Shown here in pieces: positions 1 through 8,564 of a stretch of DNA of 64,000 bases. Position 1 is the first letter of the stretch. Every line of letters begins with the position of its first letter. A program made the translations under genes and the position numbers. The notes below the pieces were generated by a model, which saw only the letters and a list, made by a program, of their open reading frames with translations, made no database searches and was not told the origin of the DNA. The stretch spans positions 310,001-374,000 of the forward strand of contig CAVRAR010000018.1 of NCBI GenBank assembly GCA_963719005.1, written 5' to 3'. This DNA comes from G963675935 sp963719005. Lineage in GTDB: Bacteria > Planctomycetota > Planctomycetia > Pirellulales > Thermoguttaceae.

Positions 1-98
1 ACACCAAAGCGAAAAATCCAAGCACTACCAACCAACTTCAACACCCGGACGATCCTAGCAAGCCAATCGAAGTTTCCATTTCACGCTGAACCAAGACA
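1..98 (+). mobile_element. End of an IS3-family element (third copy, cut by window edge)
   Basis: These 98 bases are the reverse complement of the TGTCTTGG-end of the two complete IS3-family copies at 43109-44704 and 56597-58194. The terminal bases CCAAGACA end at 98, and treY coding sequence resumes at once with an NYRRFF motif. The element is therefore inserted in treY in the opposite orientation to the other copies, and its transposase would read toward the window from the left. Only the end is visible, so whether this copy is complete is unknown. Confidence 0.85.
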
Positions 99-2344
99 CA
101 ATTACCGCCGCTTTTTCGACATCAACGAGTTGGCGGCCGTCTGCATGGAGTCGCCCGAGGTCTTCGCGGAAAGCCACGGCCTGGTGTTCGAGCTGCTGGC
201 CCGCGGCGACGTCGATGGCCTGCGGGTCGATCACATCGACGGCCTGTACGAGCCGGCGGAATACCTGCGGCGATTGCAGAAGGAATACCTGGTGGCGCTG
301 GGCAAGGCCGCGCACCGGCAGTGCATGACTGCTCAGGGCGGCAGCGCCACATCGCTGAACGCCCCACGACTGTGGTCGTGGGGTGGAATCGCGGCGCCGC
401 TCACCCCGGCGACCGCAATCGCGGGGCGTTCCAATGACATGTCGTTTCCCCCTGCCCCAAACGAAAGTCCGCCCCCCTGGGACGAAATCGAGCCGAGGTT
501 TCTATCGCGAATGACGGCGACCGCCTGTGCCGATCGCGCCACGCTTCCGCTTTACGTGGTGGTCGAAAAAATCCTCGCTGCCGAGGAGAGCCTGCCTGCC
601 GAGTGGATGGCGGCGGGCACGACGGGCTACGATTTCCTCGGCTCCGTGAACGGATTGTTCGTCGATCCCGCGGGACTCGGCGAATTGGCCCACGTCTACG
701 GCCGCTTCATCGACCAACACCTCGAATTCCGCGAGGTGGCGCACCAATCGAAGCTGCTGATCTTCCGCACGGCGATGTCCAGCGATTTGCAGTTGTTGGC
801 GCACCGGCTCAATCGCATTTCCGAGCGGCATCGCCGCTCGCGCGATTTCACCCTCAACGCCTTGCGGACGGCGCTCCGCGAAATCCTGGCCTGCTTCCCG
901 ATCTACCGCACCTACATTCACCGCGGCGACGTCTCCGAGCGAGACCGGCAAATCCTCTGCCGGGCGGTGGCGCAGGCGAAGCGCCGCAACCCCACGATCG
1001 ACGCCGCGGTGTTCGACTTCATTCGCGACGTGCTGCTGCTGGAGGCTCCGCCCGACCCGGACGAGGCCGGCCGCCACGAGCGCGATTTGTTCGTGGGACG
1101 TTTCCAGCAGGTCACCAGCCCCGTGATGGCCAAGGGGATCGAGGACACGGCCTTCTACCGTTATTTCCCGCTGGCGTCGCTGAATGAGGTGGGCAGCGAT
1201 CCTTCGCGCGGCGCCGCTTCGCTTGCCGAGTTTCATCGTCACAATCGCGTTCGGCAAACCGACTGGCCGCAGTCGCTCACTTGCAGCAGCACGCACGACA
1301 CCAAGCGCAGCGAGGACGCCCGCGCGGATCAACGTCCTCTCTGAAATCCCGCACCTGTGGCGCAAGGCGGTCGATCGCTGGGCCCGCGTCAACCGCCGGC
1401 ATCGCCGCGAAGTGGACGGCCAACCGGCCCCGAGCCGCAACGACGAGTATCTTTTCTATCAGAATCTCGTCGGCATCTGGCCGCCGGCGATCGCCGACGC
1501 CAAGGAGCTTGCCCGGCTGACGGCCCGGATGATCGCCTACATGGAGAAGGCCACGCACGAGGCGAAAGTCCACACCAGTTGGATCAATCCCGATCCGGAA
1601 TACGACGCGGCGGTTCACCAGTTCGTGGCCGCCGTGCTCGCCGACCATGCGAAGAACCGCTTTCTCGCCGATTTCCGCCAGTTTCACGAGCAGATCGTGA
1701 ACTGGGGCCTCTACAATGCCCTGTCGCAGCTCCTCTTGAAACTGACCTCGCCGGGCGTGCCCGACGTCTATCAAGGCCAGGAGCTATGGGATTTCAGCCT
1801 CGTCGATCCCGACAGCCGCCGGCCGGTCGACTTCGTCGCGCGGCGAAAAATGCTCGCGCGGCTGCGAAAAGACGTCGGCCGCGACGATCGCTCGCTGCTT
1901 TCGCTTGCCGGCGGCCTCGCCCGAAACCCCCGCGATCCGCGGCTGAAGCTCTTCGTCACCTGGCGGGCGCTCCAATCTCGCCGGCAGCACGGCGATCTGT
2001 TCCGGCTCGGCGATTACGTGCCGTTGGACGTCGAAGGGGCAAAGACGCCGCACGTCTGCGCCTTCGCCCGCCGGCTGCCCGAATCCTCGAACGCCGAAAG
2101 GCAAATTGCCGTTGCCATCGTGCCGCGGATGATCGCGCAGTTAACGCCGGCGGCCGACTCGCTGCCGCCACCGCCGCCGCTCGGTTCCACAATCTGGACC
2201 GACACGCGAATCATCCTCGAAGACGGCTGGCCGGCAACGCTCAAGAACGTGTTCACGGGCCAAGACTGCCCAGTGGCGGACTCTCGCATCACGCTGGCCG
2301 ACACCCTGGCCGATTTCCCGGTGGCTCTGCTGACAAACCTCTGA
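99..2344 (+). pseudogene. treY: Malto-oligosyltrehalose synthase, disrupted
   Basis: TreY (GH13) rearranges the reducing end of maltodextrins to a trehalosyl unit, the first step of the TreY/TreZ trehalose route. Family motifs visible are NYRRFFDINELA at the left end, GLRVDHIDGL, VVEKILA, GTTGYDFL, MAKGIEDTAFYRY, the STHDTKRSED signature and PGVPDVYQGQELW. Three lesions are present. The N-terminal part is replaced by an IS3-family end at base 98. About 60 extra residues holding an inverted repeat (357-432) sit before the VVEKIL motif. The frame is lost just after STHDTKRSED near 1325, where ARINVLSE continues in another frame, consistent with loss of two bases from a GCG run. The product cannot be full-length, and whether any fragment is made is unknown. 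Confidence 0.88.
357..432. repeat. Imperfect inverted repeat inside treY
   Basis: Arms of about 31-32 bases, 357-387 and 401-432, both begin (on their own strands) with GAACGCCCC and end with GGGGTGA-like sequence, around a short loop of about 13 bases. The segment translates in frame but falls in a stretch absent from typical TreY proteins, so it is probably an inserted REP/MITE-like palindrome. Confidence 0.7.
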
Positions 2345-2380
2345 CCCGCACTTCCCACTGCGCGGGGAAATCGACTGGCG

Positions 2381-2457
2381 GTGTGCCACTGCTTCGCAGA
2401 AGCAGTGCTGGGCGTAACCCGCTGCCCCGGCACTGCTTGTGCCAAGCAGTGGCACAC
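2381..2457. repeat. Palindromic repeat with GTGTGCCACTGCTT ends
   Basis: GTGTGCCACTGCTT at 2381-2394 is matched by its exact reverse complement at 2444-2457, with smaller CACTGCTT/AAGCAGTG hairpins inside. It fills the gap between treY and the kinase gene. Its position right after treY would also let it act as a transcript end, but there is no T-tract. Confidence 0.7.
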
Positions 2458-2487
2458 GCGGTGAGAAATGCAGGCTGACCGACCGTC

Positions 2488-2496
2488 TGCTATAAT
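2488..2496 (+). promoter_or_regulatory. Extended -10 element upstream of the kinase gene
   Basis: TGCTATAAT is a perfect extended -10 (TGnTATAAT) about 85 bases before the kinase ATG. No convincing -35 is seen, which is usual for extended -10 promoters. Assignment to the kinase is by position. Confidence 0.45.
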
Positions 2497-2581
2497 CGCA
2501 AGGGGCTTCTTGTGCCAATCCCGCGGGCGTCCGTGTAACCTTTTTCGCGGTTTGCTTCTGTACGAGTTAGGGAGACCAGTT

Positions 2582-5500
2582 ATGAGCGAAGCAAAGCGAT
2601 GCGCCGAGTGCGGCGGCGAACTGGCGGCCGATGCCCCGCTGGGGCTTTGCCCCGGCTGCTTGATGAAACGAGGGCTGGAGACGAACACGTTTCCTACTGG
2701 AGGGGGGGCCTCGGCGTCTGCCGACTATATGCCCCCCACGCCGGCCGAATTGGCCGCCTATTTCCCCGATTTCGAGATTTTGGAGCTAATCGGCCGCGGC
2801 GGCATGGGCGTGGTCTACAAAGCCCGGCAAAAGCGGCTCGACCGGCTCGTGGCGCTGAAAATCCTCTCGCCGAAGATCGGCCAAGACCCCGCCTTTGCCG
2901 AGCGCTTCGCCCGCGAGGCCCGGGCAATGGCCATGCTCAGCCATCCGCACATCGTTACGGTGCACGATTTCGGCCGAACGGCAGCCAGGGAAGAGGGGAG
3001 AGAGGAGAGGGGAGAGGGGAAACCGCTCGCGGTTTCGCAAGAGCCGCTTGCGGCTTCGCAGAAGGCTTGCTCTCTCGGCGGCCTCTACTACTTCATCATG
3101 GAGTTTGTCGACGGCGTCAACTTGCGGCGGCTCTTGGACACGCAGAAACTCTCGCCCGAGCAAGCCCTGGCCATCGTGCCGCAAATCTGCGACGCCCTGC
3201 AATTCGCCCACGAGCGCGGCGTCGTCCACCGCGACATCAAGCCGGAAAACATCCTGTTGGACAAGAACGGCCAGGTGAAGATCGCCGATTTCGGCCTGGC
3301 GAAGCTGATGCGGAGAGAGGAGAGGGGAGAGGGGAGAGGGGAGAGAGAAGAAGAGAAAGGGGAAAGCGACCGTTTAGCCGCCGCGTCCACGCGGCGCGAG
3401 GGCGAAAGCCCCCAAGCCGCCAATCTCACCGCCGCCGGCCAGGTGATGGGCACCCCGAATTACATGGCGCCCGAGCAATTCGAGCATCCGCAGGACGTCG
3501 ATCATCGCGCCGACATCTATTCGCTCGGCGTCGTCTTCTACCAGATGCTCACCGGCGAGTTGCCGATCGGCCGCTTCGCCCCGCCCTCGAAGAAAGTCCA
3601 CATCGACGTGCGGCTCGACGAGGTGGTACTGCGGGCGCTCGAAAAGGAGCCGGAACTCCGTTACCAGCAAGCCGGCGAGATGAAGACTCGCGTGGAGACG
3701 ATCGCCACAACGCCGCCGAGAGTTGCAGCCGAGGCAACCGCCTTCCGCGAGCCACGTCCCGTCAAACCGTCGAGCATGTTTGGCATGCGGCTGCTGCAAG
3801 TTCAAGATGGCCGCTGGGTCGTTCGTTGGCCGGGCGTGTTGCTCGCCGCCGCGCTGATTCTTCTGGCGGGGCCGGTCGTGGTCGTGCTCGCCTACCTTGC
3901 GATCGCATACGCATTTGACCTCCCCGGCCCGGACGCAAATCTGGGACCAAGTTCGATGCTTCAGGTGGTCCATCTGTGCGCCGTGTTTGTTGTCGGGGTG
4001 CTCATCATCACGTTGATTGTGAAAGTCCGCAAGGGCTTGGCCGCTCCCGCCGAACAGCCCGCACCGGTTGGCGGTAGCGAAGTCGCCAGTACCGCCGCCG
4101 GCATCGAGGACGCACGCCGACAGGTGCAAGGCCCGGCCATCGGCTTGCTTATTGTCGGAATCCTCAACTGGCTGGCGACGCCGCTTATCGTTCTATTTGT
4201 TCTCGTGGCGGGCACGAAGCTCGCAACCCGCGAAGCCATAGGGTCACAGGTCGAGCCGAACACTCTGGGGGTGGTACTGTTGTTTGCCGCAATCGCCTTC
4301 GTTCCCGCCCTCCTCAGCACGCTGACGATTGTCGCGGCATTGAAGATGAAGCGGCTAAGGGCATACAGCTTGGCCGTTGCCGCCAGCATCTTCGCCATGA
4401 TTTCGCCGGCGTGCCTGGTCGGCGTGCCGATCGGCCTATGGGCGTTAATCGTGTTGAGTCAGCGGGAGGTGCGAAGTGCGTTCCGACCAACGTCTGCCGT
4501 CATTTTCGCCGCAGCCCTATCGCCGCTCGTACTTCTGGCGATTCTGCTTGGGGCGCCGCTCCTGTGGAAAATGAGCGCCACGCAGTTTCGAAGCCCCGCA
4601 CGGTCAAACAACTCCGCCACCCTGGCCGACTCGCCGTTTGAACTCAAGGAGCTTCCGACCGCGCAAGTGATTCAAGCCGGCCTGGCCACGCCGATCTCTC
4701 CTTGGCCCTGGCAGGAACTAGAAAAACGGGAACTCACCACGAGCGACGCCGCACTGATAATCGATGGCCTGACGGCTTGGCTAAAACGCACTTACCCCAA
4801 CGGCTGCCGTGAACCTCTAAACTGGCAGGACACTTTCCTCAACAATCTGGGCAAGCGTCATCTCGTCTCCGACGAGCAGGCGATCCGCTTCTTGCAGGCG
4901 CTGCACGGCGACCCACAGTGCCAACCGCAATTGCGGATGCGCCAAGGCGCCACGGCCCTGGACGTGCGCTGCCAGTGTCGCGACCCGTGGAACTCGGAGT
5001 TGTTCGGCTTAATGCTGCTAAATGAGATGCGATCCGCGAGCGTCAATGGCCACGCAATGCCGCTTGTCCATGAGCACAACAGATACTGGAATAATGCCGA
5101 ATACAATGAGACGCTTTCGCCGCCGAAACTCGCGCCGGGCAAGTATACGGTCAAGTTTGAAGTCCTCAGCGCGCTGGCGCCGAAAGACGACCTGATCGGT
5201 CTGGCGGCGGATGCTCCGTCAACCGATTGGCCGCCGGCCAAGCGCCGTTGGACCCGCTCGTGCCAGGCGGAGTTGGTCGTCTATCCGCGGGATGCCGTAA
5301 TCGTAGCCGAAACGCTGGATCCGGGGCTCGATCCGGTGGCCGCCGGCGGATTGTCGCTCAAGCGAGTCATCGTCCGCAAGCAGGGCCAGCGCACCGAGGC
5401 CGTGATCGTCTTCGACTTCAACGACAAGCTTCCCGTATCGATCAGTTTCGACGTGGCGTTGCGGGCCGGGGGCAAGGCGATTCCGTGCGGTGGTGACCGT

Positions 5501-7636
5501 TCACTTTGGGCTGCCAAGCGTGCCAGCGGACAGATTTGCTTCGCATCCGGCACTGACCTGACGAAAACCATCGAACCGTTGCCGTCCGACATCAAGGAAG
5601 CCGACGTGATCCTCACCCCGAATCCCCAACCGGTCGAGACAGTCGCCAGCGTCAACCGAATTTGGGGCAAGACAGTCGTCTTCAGTCGCGTTCCGCTCGT
5701 GCGGCAAGACTTGGCAAAATCCTCCGGGATGCCGACGACGACGGGCGATCAACCTAGCGGGTCGTGGACGGCGACGCTGCCGGAAGGAAACGTCAAACTG
5801 GTCGCTATCACGCGTCATCCATCGAGCGGCCAGTTGTGGTGGAAACCCGATGACTCGGCCTACTCGGAACACCCGTTCGACATTAGCGGCAGCTTCCAGG
5901 TCAACGACAAGACGAGGGCTGTCTGGACGTTCGTTTTCCGACTTCCCAACGACAGTTCATCGTTGTACATCAGCAAGACCACCCCGGCTGGCGGTTCTTC
6001 CGGCAGCGGCGTGCCGACGCGGAAGATGCAAGTGCTTTTGGAATATCGGTACGCATTTGCCGCACTCCCCTGCGAGGCCGGCACGGTCACGCTCGACGTC
6101 GCCGTGGCGGCCGGCACATGGACGACGCTTCGCAGCCATCCGGCCACAGCCGGCGTGGAAATCACCGGGGAAACCGTCGAAAACAAAACCATCGAGGTCT
6201 CGTTCGCCAAAGCCATCGAGACCGCCGACGGAGATGTCGTCGTCAACGTGTCAGTCAACGGACTGACGAACTGCGAGTTCCGCGTTGTGGCCGTCAACCA
6301 GCAGGGGCAGGAACACACTCAGACCGGTGGCGAAAGCTACACCATCAACAACGTTCTGCAATTGACGCCCATCTTCGCCAAGCTGCCGCTCAAGCAGATC
6401 AAGGAATTCCGTTTGCAGAAACGGTCGTATCGCCACGTCGAATTCCACAATGTCTCGCTGCATCCGAAGGAAGCCCCGCCGGCGAAGAACGCCGAGAATG
6501 GTGCTTTGTCCGGAAATGGCGTTGCCCCTGCCCGGCTCAAGCTCGAATCGGCCGAGAGGCTTCTCAAGATGAAGGCGGAACTCGATCGCAACCTGGCGGC
6601 GGCGGAACTCAAGGGTAACGTCGTTGAAAGTGCGCAGGCCAAACTCCACTATACGGAACAACGACTCGATCTTCTCCAGACAGAACACGACCGAGGACTT
6701 ACTACAGCCGAAAAGGTGGAAACGGCGAAACGCGCCCGATATGTGGCCGCGATGCTAGTGAAAAAGCTCGAAGAATTGAATGCCGCGAAGACCGAGCCAG
6801 GCAAACCCGCCGCGGAGAATAAGCCCGAGAAGCTGCGGAAATGGAAAGGGATCGCGTTGACCTACGAGGGCGACACCAGTTCCGAGTCGCCCGCCACGTT
6901 CGGAGACGACTTCATCGAGTTGATCAGGGCAGTTGACCGCCGCGTCAACTCGGGCCCGGAGAAGATTGGCCGGGTGTACGGAAATTCCGGAATGACCGTG
7001 CAGATCATCGTTGAACTGTTCAACCGCGACGACGCCGCCCGGCAGCGGGTCGAGCGGCTCTTGTTGCACCCCGGCAAATTGGAGTTCCGCATCCTCGCCA
7101 ACACCCACGACAACAAAGACCTGATCGAGCGGGCCATGAAGGAACCGAAAAAGTCCGAAGTGCTCGATCCCTCGGGCAAGCGATTGGCCTGGTGGGCGCC
7201 GGTCAAAGCCGGCAATGAACGTGTCTTCACTACCTACGGCGACATCGCCCGGCGAACCGTGGAAAAGGACGATGAAGAGATTACGGAAGTCCTCGTTCTC
7301 GCCGATCCATACAACGTCACCAACAAGTACGTCACCCAGGCGAAAGCCGGGGTCGATTCAGCCGGGAAGCCGTGCGTGGAGTTCTCACTGAATACCGCCG
7401 GCGCGAAACGCTTCGGCAAGTTGACCGGCGAGCACTTGCCCGACAAATCGGGCGAACACACCTGCAAGCTCGGCATCATCCTCGACGGCCAATTGCAGTC
7501 GGCCCCGTTGATCCGAAGCGTGATTTCCAGCAGCGGCCAAATCACCGGCATCTTCACGAAGCAGGACGTCGCCGACATCGCCGACATCCTAAACTCCGGC
7601 CCCCTGCCCATGCGGCTGCGATTGGTGAACCCGTGA
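2582..7636 (+). CDS. Giant Ser/Thr protein kinase with zinc ribbon, membrane segments and C-terminal SecD-like domain
   Basis: About 1,684 residues. The ATG at 2582 follows an AGGGAG ribosome site; an in-frame start at 2468 is rejected. Residues 7-26 hold two Cys pairs (CAEC...CPGC), a zinc ribbon common in planctomycete kinases. The kinase domain follows: GRGGMGVVYKA, Lys at about 93, HRDIKPEN at about 215, DFGLAK at about 236, GTPNYMAPEQ at about 290. Two low-complexity Arg/Glu/Gly inserts from purine-only DNA sit in the domain, one of them between DFG and APE in the activation segment. Several hydrophobic segments at about 418-700 should anchor it in the membrane. A large extracytoplasmic part ends in a segment (GIILDGQLQSAP, then SGPLPMRLRLV) resembling the P1 head of SecD. 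Ligand and targets are unknown; the SecD similarity is from motif recognition only. Confidence 0.85.
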   Translation: MSEAKRCAECGGELAADAPLGLCPGCLMKRGLETNTFPTGGGASASADYMPPTPAELAAYFPDFEILELIGRGGMGVVYKARQKRLDRLVALKILSPKIGQDPAFAERFAREARAMAMLSHPHIVTVHDFGRTAAREEGREERGEGKPLAVSQEPLAASQKACSLGGLYYFIMEFVDGVNLRRLLDTQKLSPEQALAIVPQICDALQFAHERGVVHRDIKPENILLDKNGQVKIADFGLAKLMRREERGEGRGEREEEKGESDRLAAASTRREGESPQAANLTAAGQVMGTPNYMAPEQFEHPQDVDHRADIYSLGVVFYQMLTGELPIGRFAPPSKKVHIDVRLDEVVLRALEKEPELRYQQAGEMKTRVETIATTPPRVAAEATAFREPRPVKPSSMFGMRLLQVQDGRWVVRWPGVLLAAALILLAGPVVVVLAYLAIAYAFDLPGPDANLGPSSMLQVVHLCAVFVVGVLIITLIVKVRKGLAAPAEQPAPVGGSEVASTAAGIEDARRQVQGPAIGLLIVGILNWLATPLIVLFVLVAGTKLATREAIGSQVEPNTLGVVLLFAAIAFVPALLSTLTIVAALKMKRLRAYSLAVAASIFAMISPACLVGVPIGLWALIVLSQREVRSAFRPTSAVIFAAALSPLVLLAILLGAPLLWKMSATQFRSPARSNNSATLADSPFELKELPTAQVIQAGLATPISPWPWQELEKRELTTSDAALIIDGLTAWLKRTYPNGCREPLNWQDTFLNNLGKRHLVSDEQAIRFLQALHGDPQCQPQLRMRQGATALDVRCQCRDPWNSELFGLMLLNEMRSASVNGHAMPLVHEHNRYWNNAEYNETLSPPKLAPGKYTVKFEVLSALAPKDDLIGLAADAPSTDWPPAKRRWTRSCQAELVVYPRDAVIVAETLDPGLDPVAAGGLSLKRVIVRKQGQRTEAVIVFDFNDKLPVSISFDVALRAGGKAIPCGGDRSLWAAKRASGQICFASGTDLTKTIEPLPSDIKEADVILTPNPQPVETVASVNRIWGKTVVFSRVPLVRQDLAKSSGMPTTTGDQPSGSWTATLPEGNVKLVAITRHPSSGQLWWKPDDSAYSEHPFDISGSFQVNDKTRAVWTFVFRLPNDSSSLYISKTTPAGGSSGSGVPTRKMQVLLEYRYAFAALPCEAGTVTLDVAVAAGTWTTLRSHPATAGVEITGETVENKTIEVSFAKAIETADGDVVVNVSVNGLTNCEFRVVAVNQQGQEHTQTGGESYTINNVLQLTPIFAKLPLKQIKEFRLQKRSYRHVEFHNVSLHPKEAPPAKNAENGALSGNGVAPARLKLESAERLLKMKAELDRNLAAAELKGNVVESAQAKLHYTEQRLDLLQTEHDRGLTTAEKVETAKRARYVAAMLVKKLEELNAAKTEPGKPAAENKPEKLRKWKGIALTYEGDTSSESPATFGDDFIELIRAVDRRVNSGPEKIGRVYGNSGMTVQIIVELFNRDDAARQRVERLLLHPGKLEFRILANTHDNKDLIERAMKEPKKSEVLDPSGKRLAWWAPVKAGNERVFTTYGDIARRTVEKDDEEITEVLVLADPYNVTNKYVTQAKAGVDSAGKPCVEFSLNTAGAKRFGKLTGEHLPDKSGEHTCKLGIILDGQLQSAPLIRSVISSSGQITGIFTKQDVADIADILNSGPLPMRLRLVNP

Positions 7637-7705
7637 GGAGCGATCGACGAGGCGGAAGGAGAGCATGTCCTGCCACGTTTGTTGTGAGAACGGAAACCGC
7701 AAGAC

Positions 7706-7940
7706 AGACGCCCGTTCACGGGCGTTTCCGCCGCAGGCGGTTTAGGCCCGTGCTTCAGCACGGGTTTGCGTTCGCGATAGGGTTCGACTTGTCACGCCGG
7801 TTTACCGGCGTCCTCTTCCGCGGCAGGGCGGCAGGAGGTCCGTAAACGGACCTGACAACGCGCCATTCTATCGCCGCTCGAACCCGACGTAAACGTCGGG
7901 CCTAAACCGCCTGCGGCGGAAATGCCCGTGAACGGGCATG
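7706..7940. repeat. Cluster of REP-like hairpins bounded by a 39-bp inverted repeat
   Basis: The arms 7710-7748 and 7898-7936 are inverted copies with one mismatch. Between and within them lie short hairpins of one design, a G/C stem closed by GTAAAC, GTTTAC or GTGAAC-like loops. Examples are CCCGTGCTTCAGCACGGG near 7746, ACGCCGGTTTACCGGCGT near 7793, AGGTCCGTAAACGGACCT near 7838 and CCCGACGTAAACGTCGGG near 7883. This resembles a REPIN-type cluster between two convergent genes. Confidence 0.75.
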
Positions 7941-8514
7941 GGGACTCCCTATCGCGCCGTCCCTTCCCGCCACCGACAGCGAAAGTAGACCTTCCCGCTA
8001 ACTGTGTCGTATATGACGAGCTGGTGTGAACAGAAATAATCGAACGGAGGGCCAGCGCCGGATATTCCGTGTTCTTTGCATAGATTTTGGCGCCGTGGCC
8101 GGTGTTCGGCGTCCACCAATCCGGCACATTGAAGTATTTAACGATATCTTCGGCGGATATCGGCTTAAACCCGTTCTGGAGAATTCGGTCCATTGTTGAT
8201 TGGTCCGCATAGAACACCAGGAACGTGTCCTCCAAGTGAGCTGGCATCCGGCGGAACGAATGTAGAATCTGCACGTCTGGCGTCGGGGCGAAACCGATGA
8301 CATTCTTGAAAACCACTCCGGGAAGCGAGCGGTAGAACGAGATTGCCCCGAGACATAAGGCCAAGACAAAAATGTATGCCGGAAACGACGCGCCGATCCA
8401 CAGCAGAGGATGCTTCGGTTCGATTCTGTAAAGGACTGCCATCCATGCAACAAAGAAAGGGCAGAAGAGCAGAACAACGAACACCAAGAAGCAGCACATG
8501 CCCAAACATTCCAT
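7792..8514 (-). CDS. Small membrane protein of unknown function, C-terminus overrun into repeats
   Basis: Not recognised. The first 60 residues hold two hydrophobic segments, then a soluble part of about 100 residues (motifs YADQSTMDRIL, NVPDWW). The open frame runs on into the palindrome cluster, giving about 70 unlikely residues at the end. A shift of one base near 8030 would instead give HQLVIYDTVSGKVYF and a stop at 7949-7951, a much more protein-like ending just before the repeats. So the true gene probably ends near 7949 and this sequence carries a frameshift or an error. It converges with the kinase gene. Confidence 0.5.
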   Translation of the reverse strand: MECLGMCCFLVFVVLLFCPFFVAWMAVLYRIEPKHPLLWIGASFPAYIFVLALCLGAISFYRSLPGVVFKNVIGFAPTPDVQILHSFRRMPAHLEDTFLVFYADQSTMDRILQNGFKPISAEDIVKYFNVPDWWTPNTGHGAKIYAKNTEYPALALRSIISVHTSSSYTTQLAGRSTFAVGGGKGRRDRESPCPFTGISAAGGLGPTFTSGSSGDRMARCQVRLRTSCRPAAEEDAGKPA

Positions 8515-8564
8515 TGTGGTTGCCTCCTTCTACCAAAAATGGTGCCGGTCTCCAAATGCCGGCC

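Noticed and set aside
502..1440. Long open frame on the minus strand opposite treY
   Set aside because: High-GC shadow of the treY coding strand; no ribosome site and no recognised motif, while treY motifs fill the other strand.
2468..2581. Earlier in-frame start of the kinase gene
   Set aside because: It would add about 38 residues over the -10 region; the zinc ribbon at 2582 with AGGGAG is the natural N-terminus.
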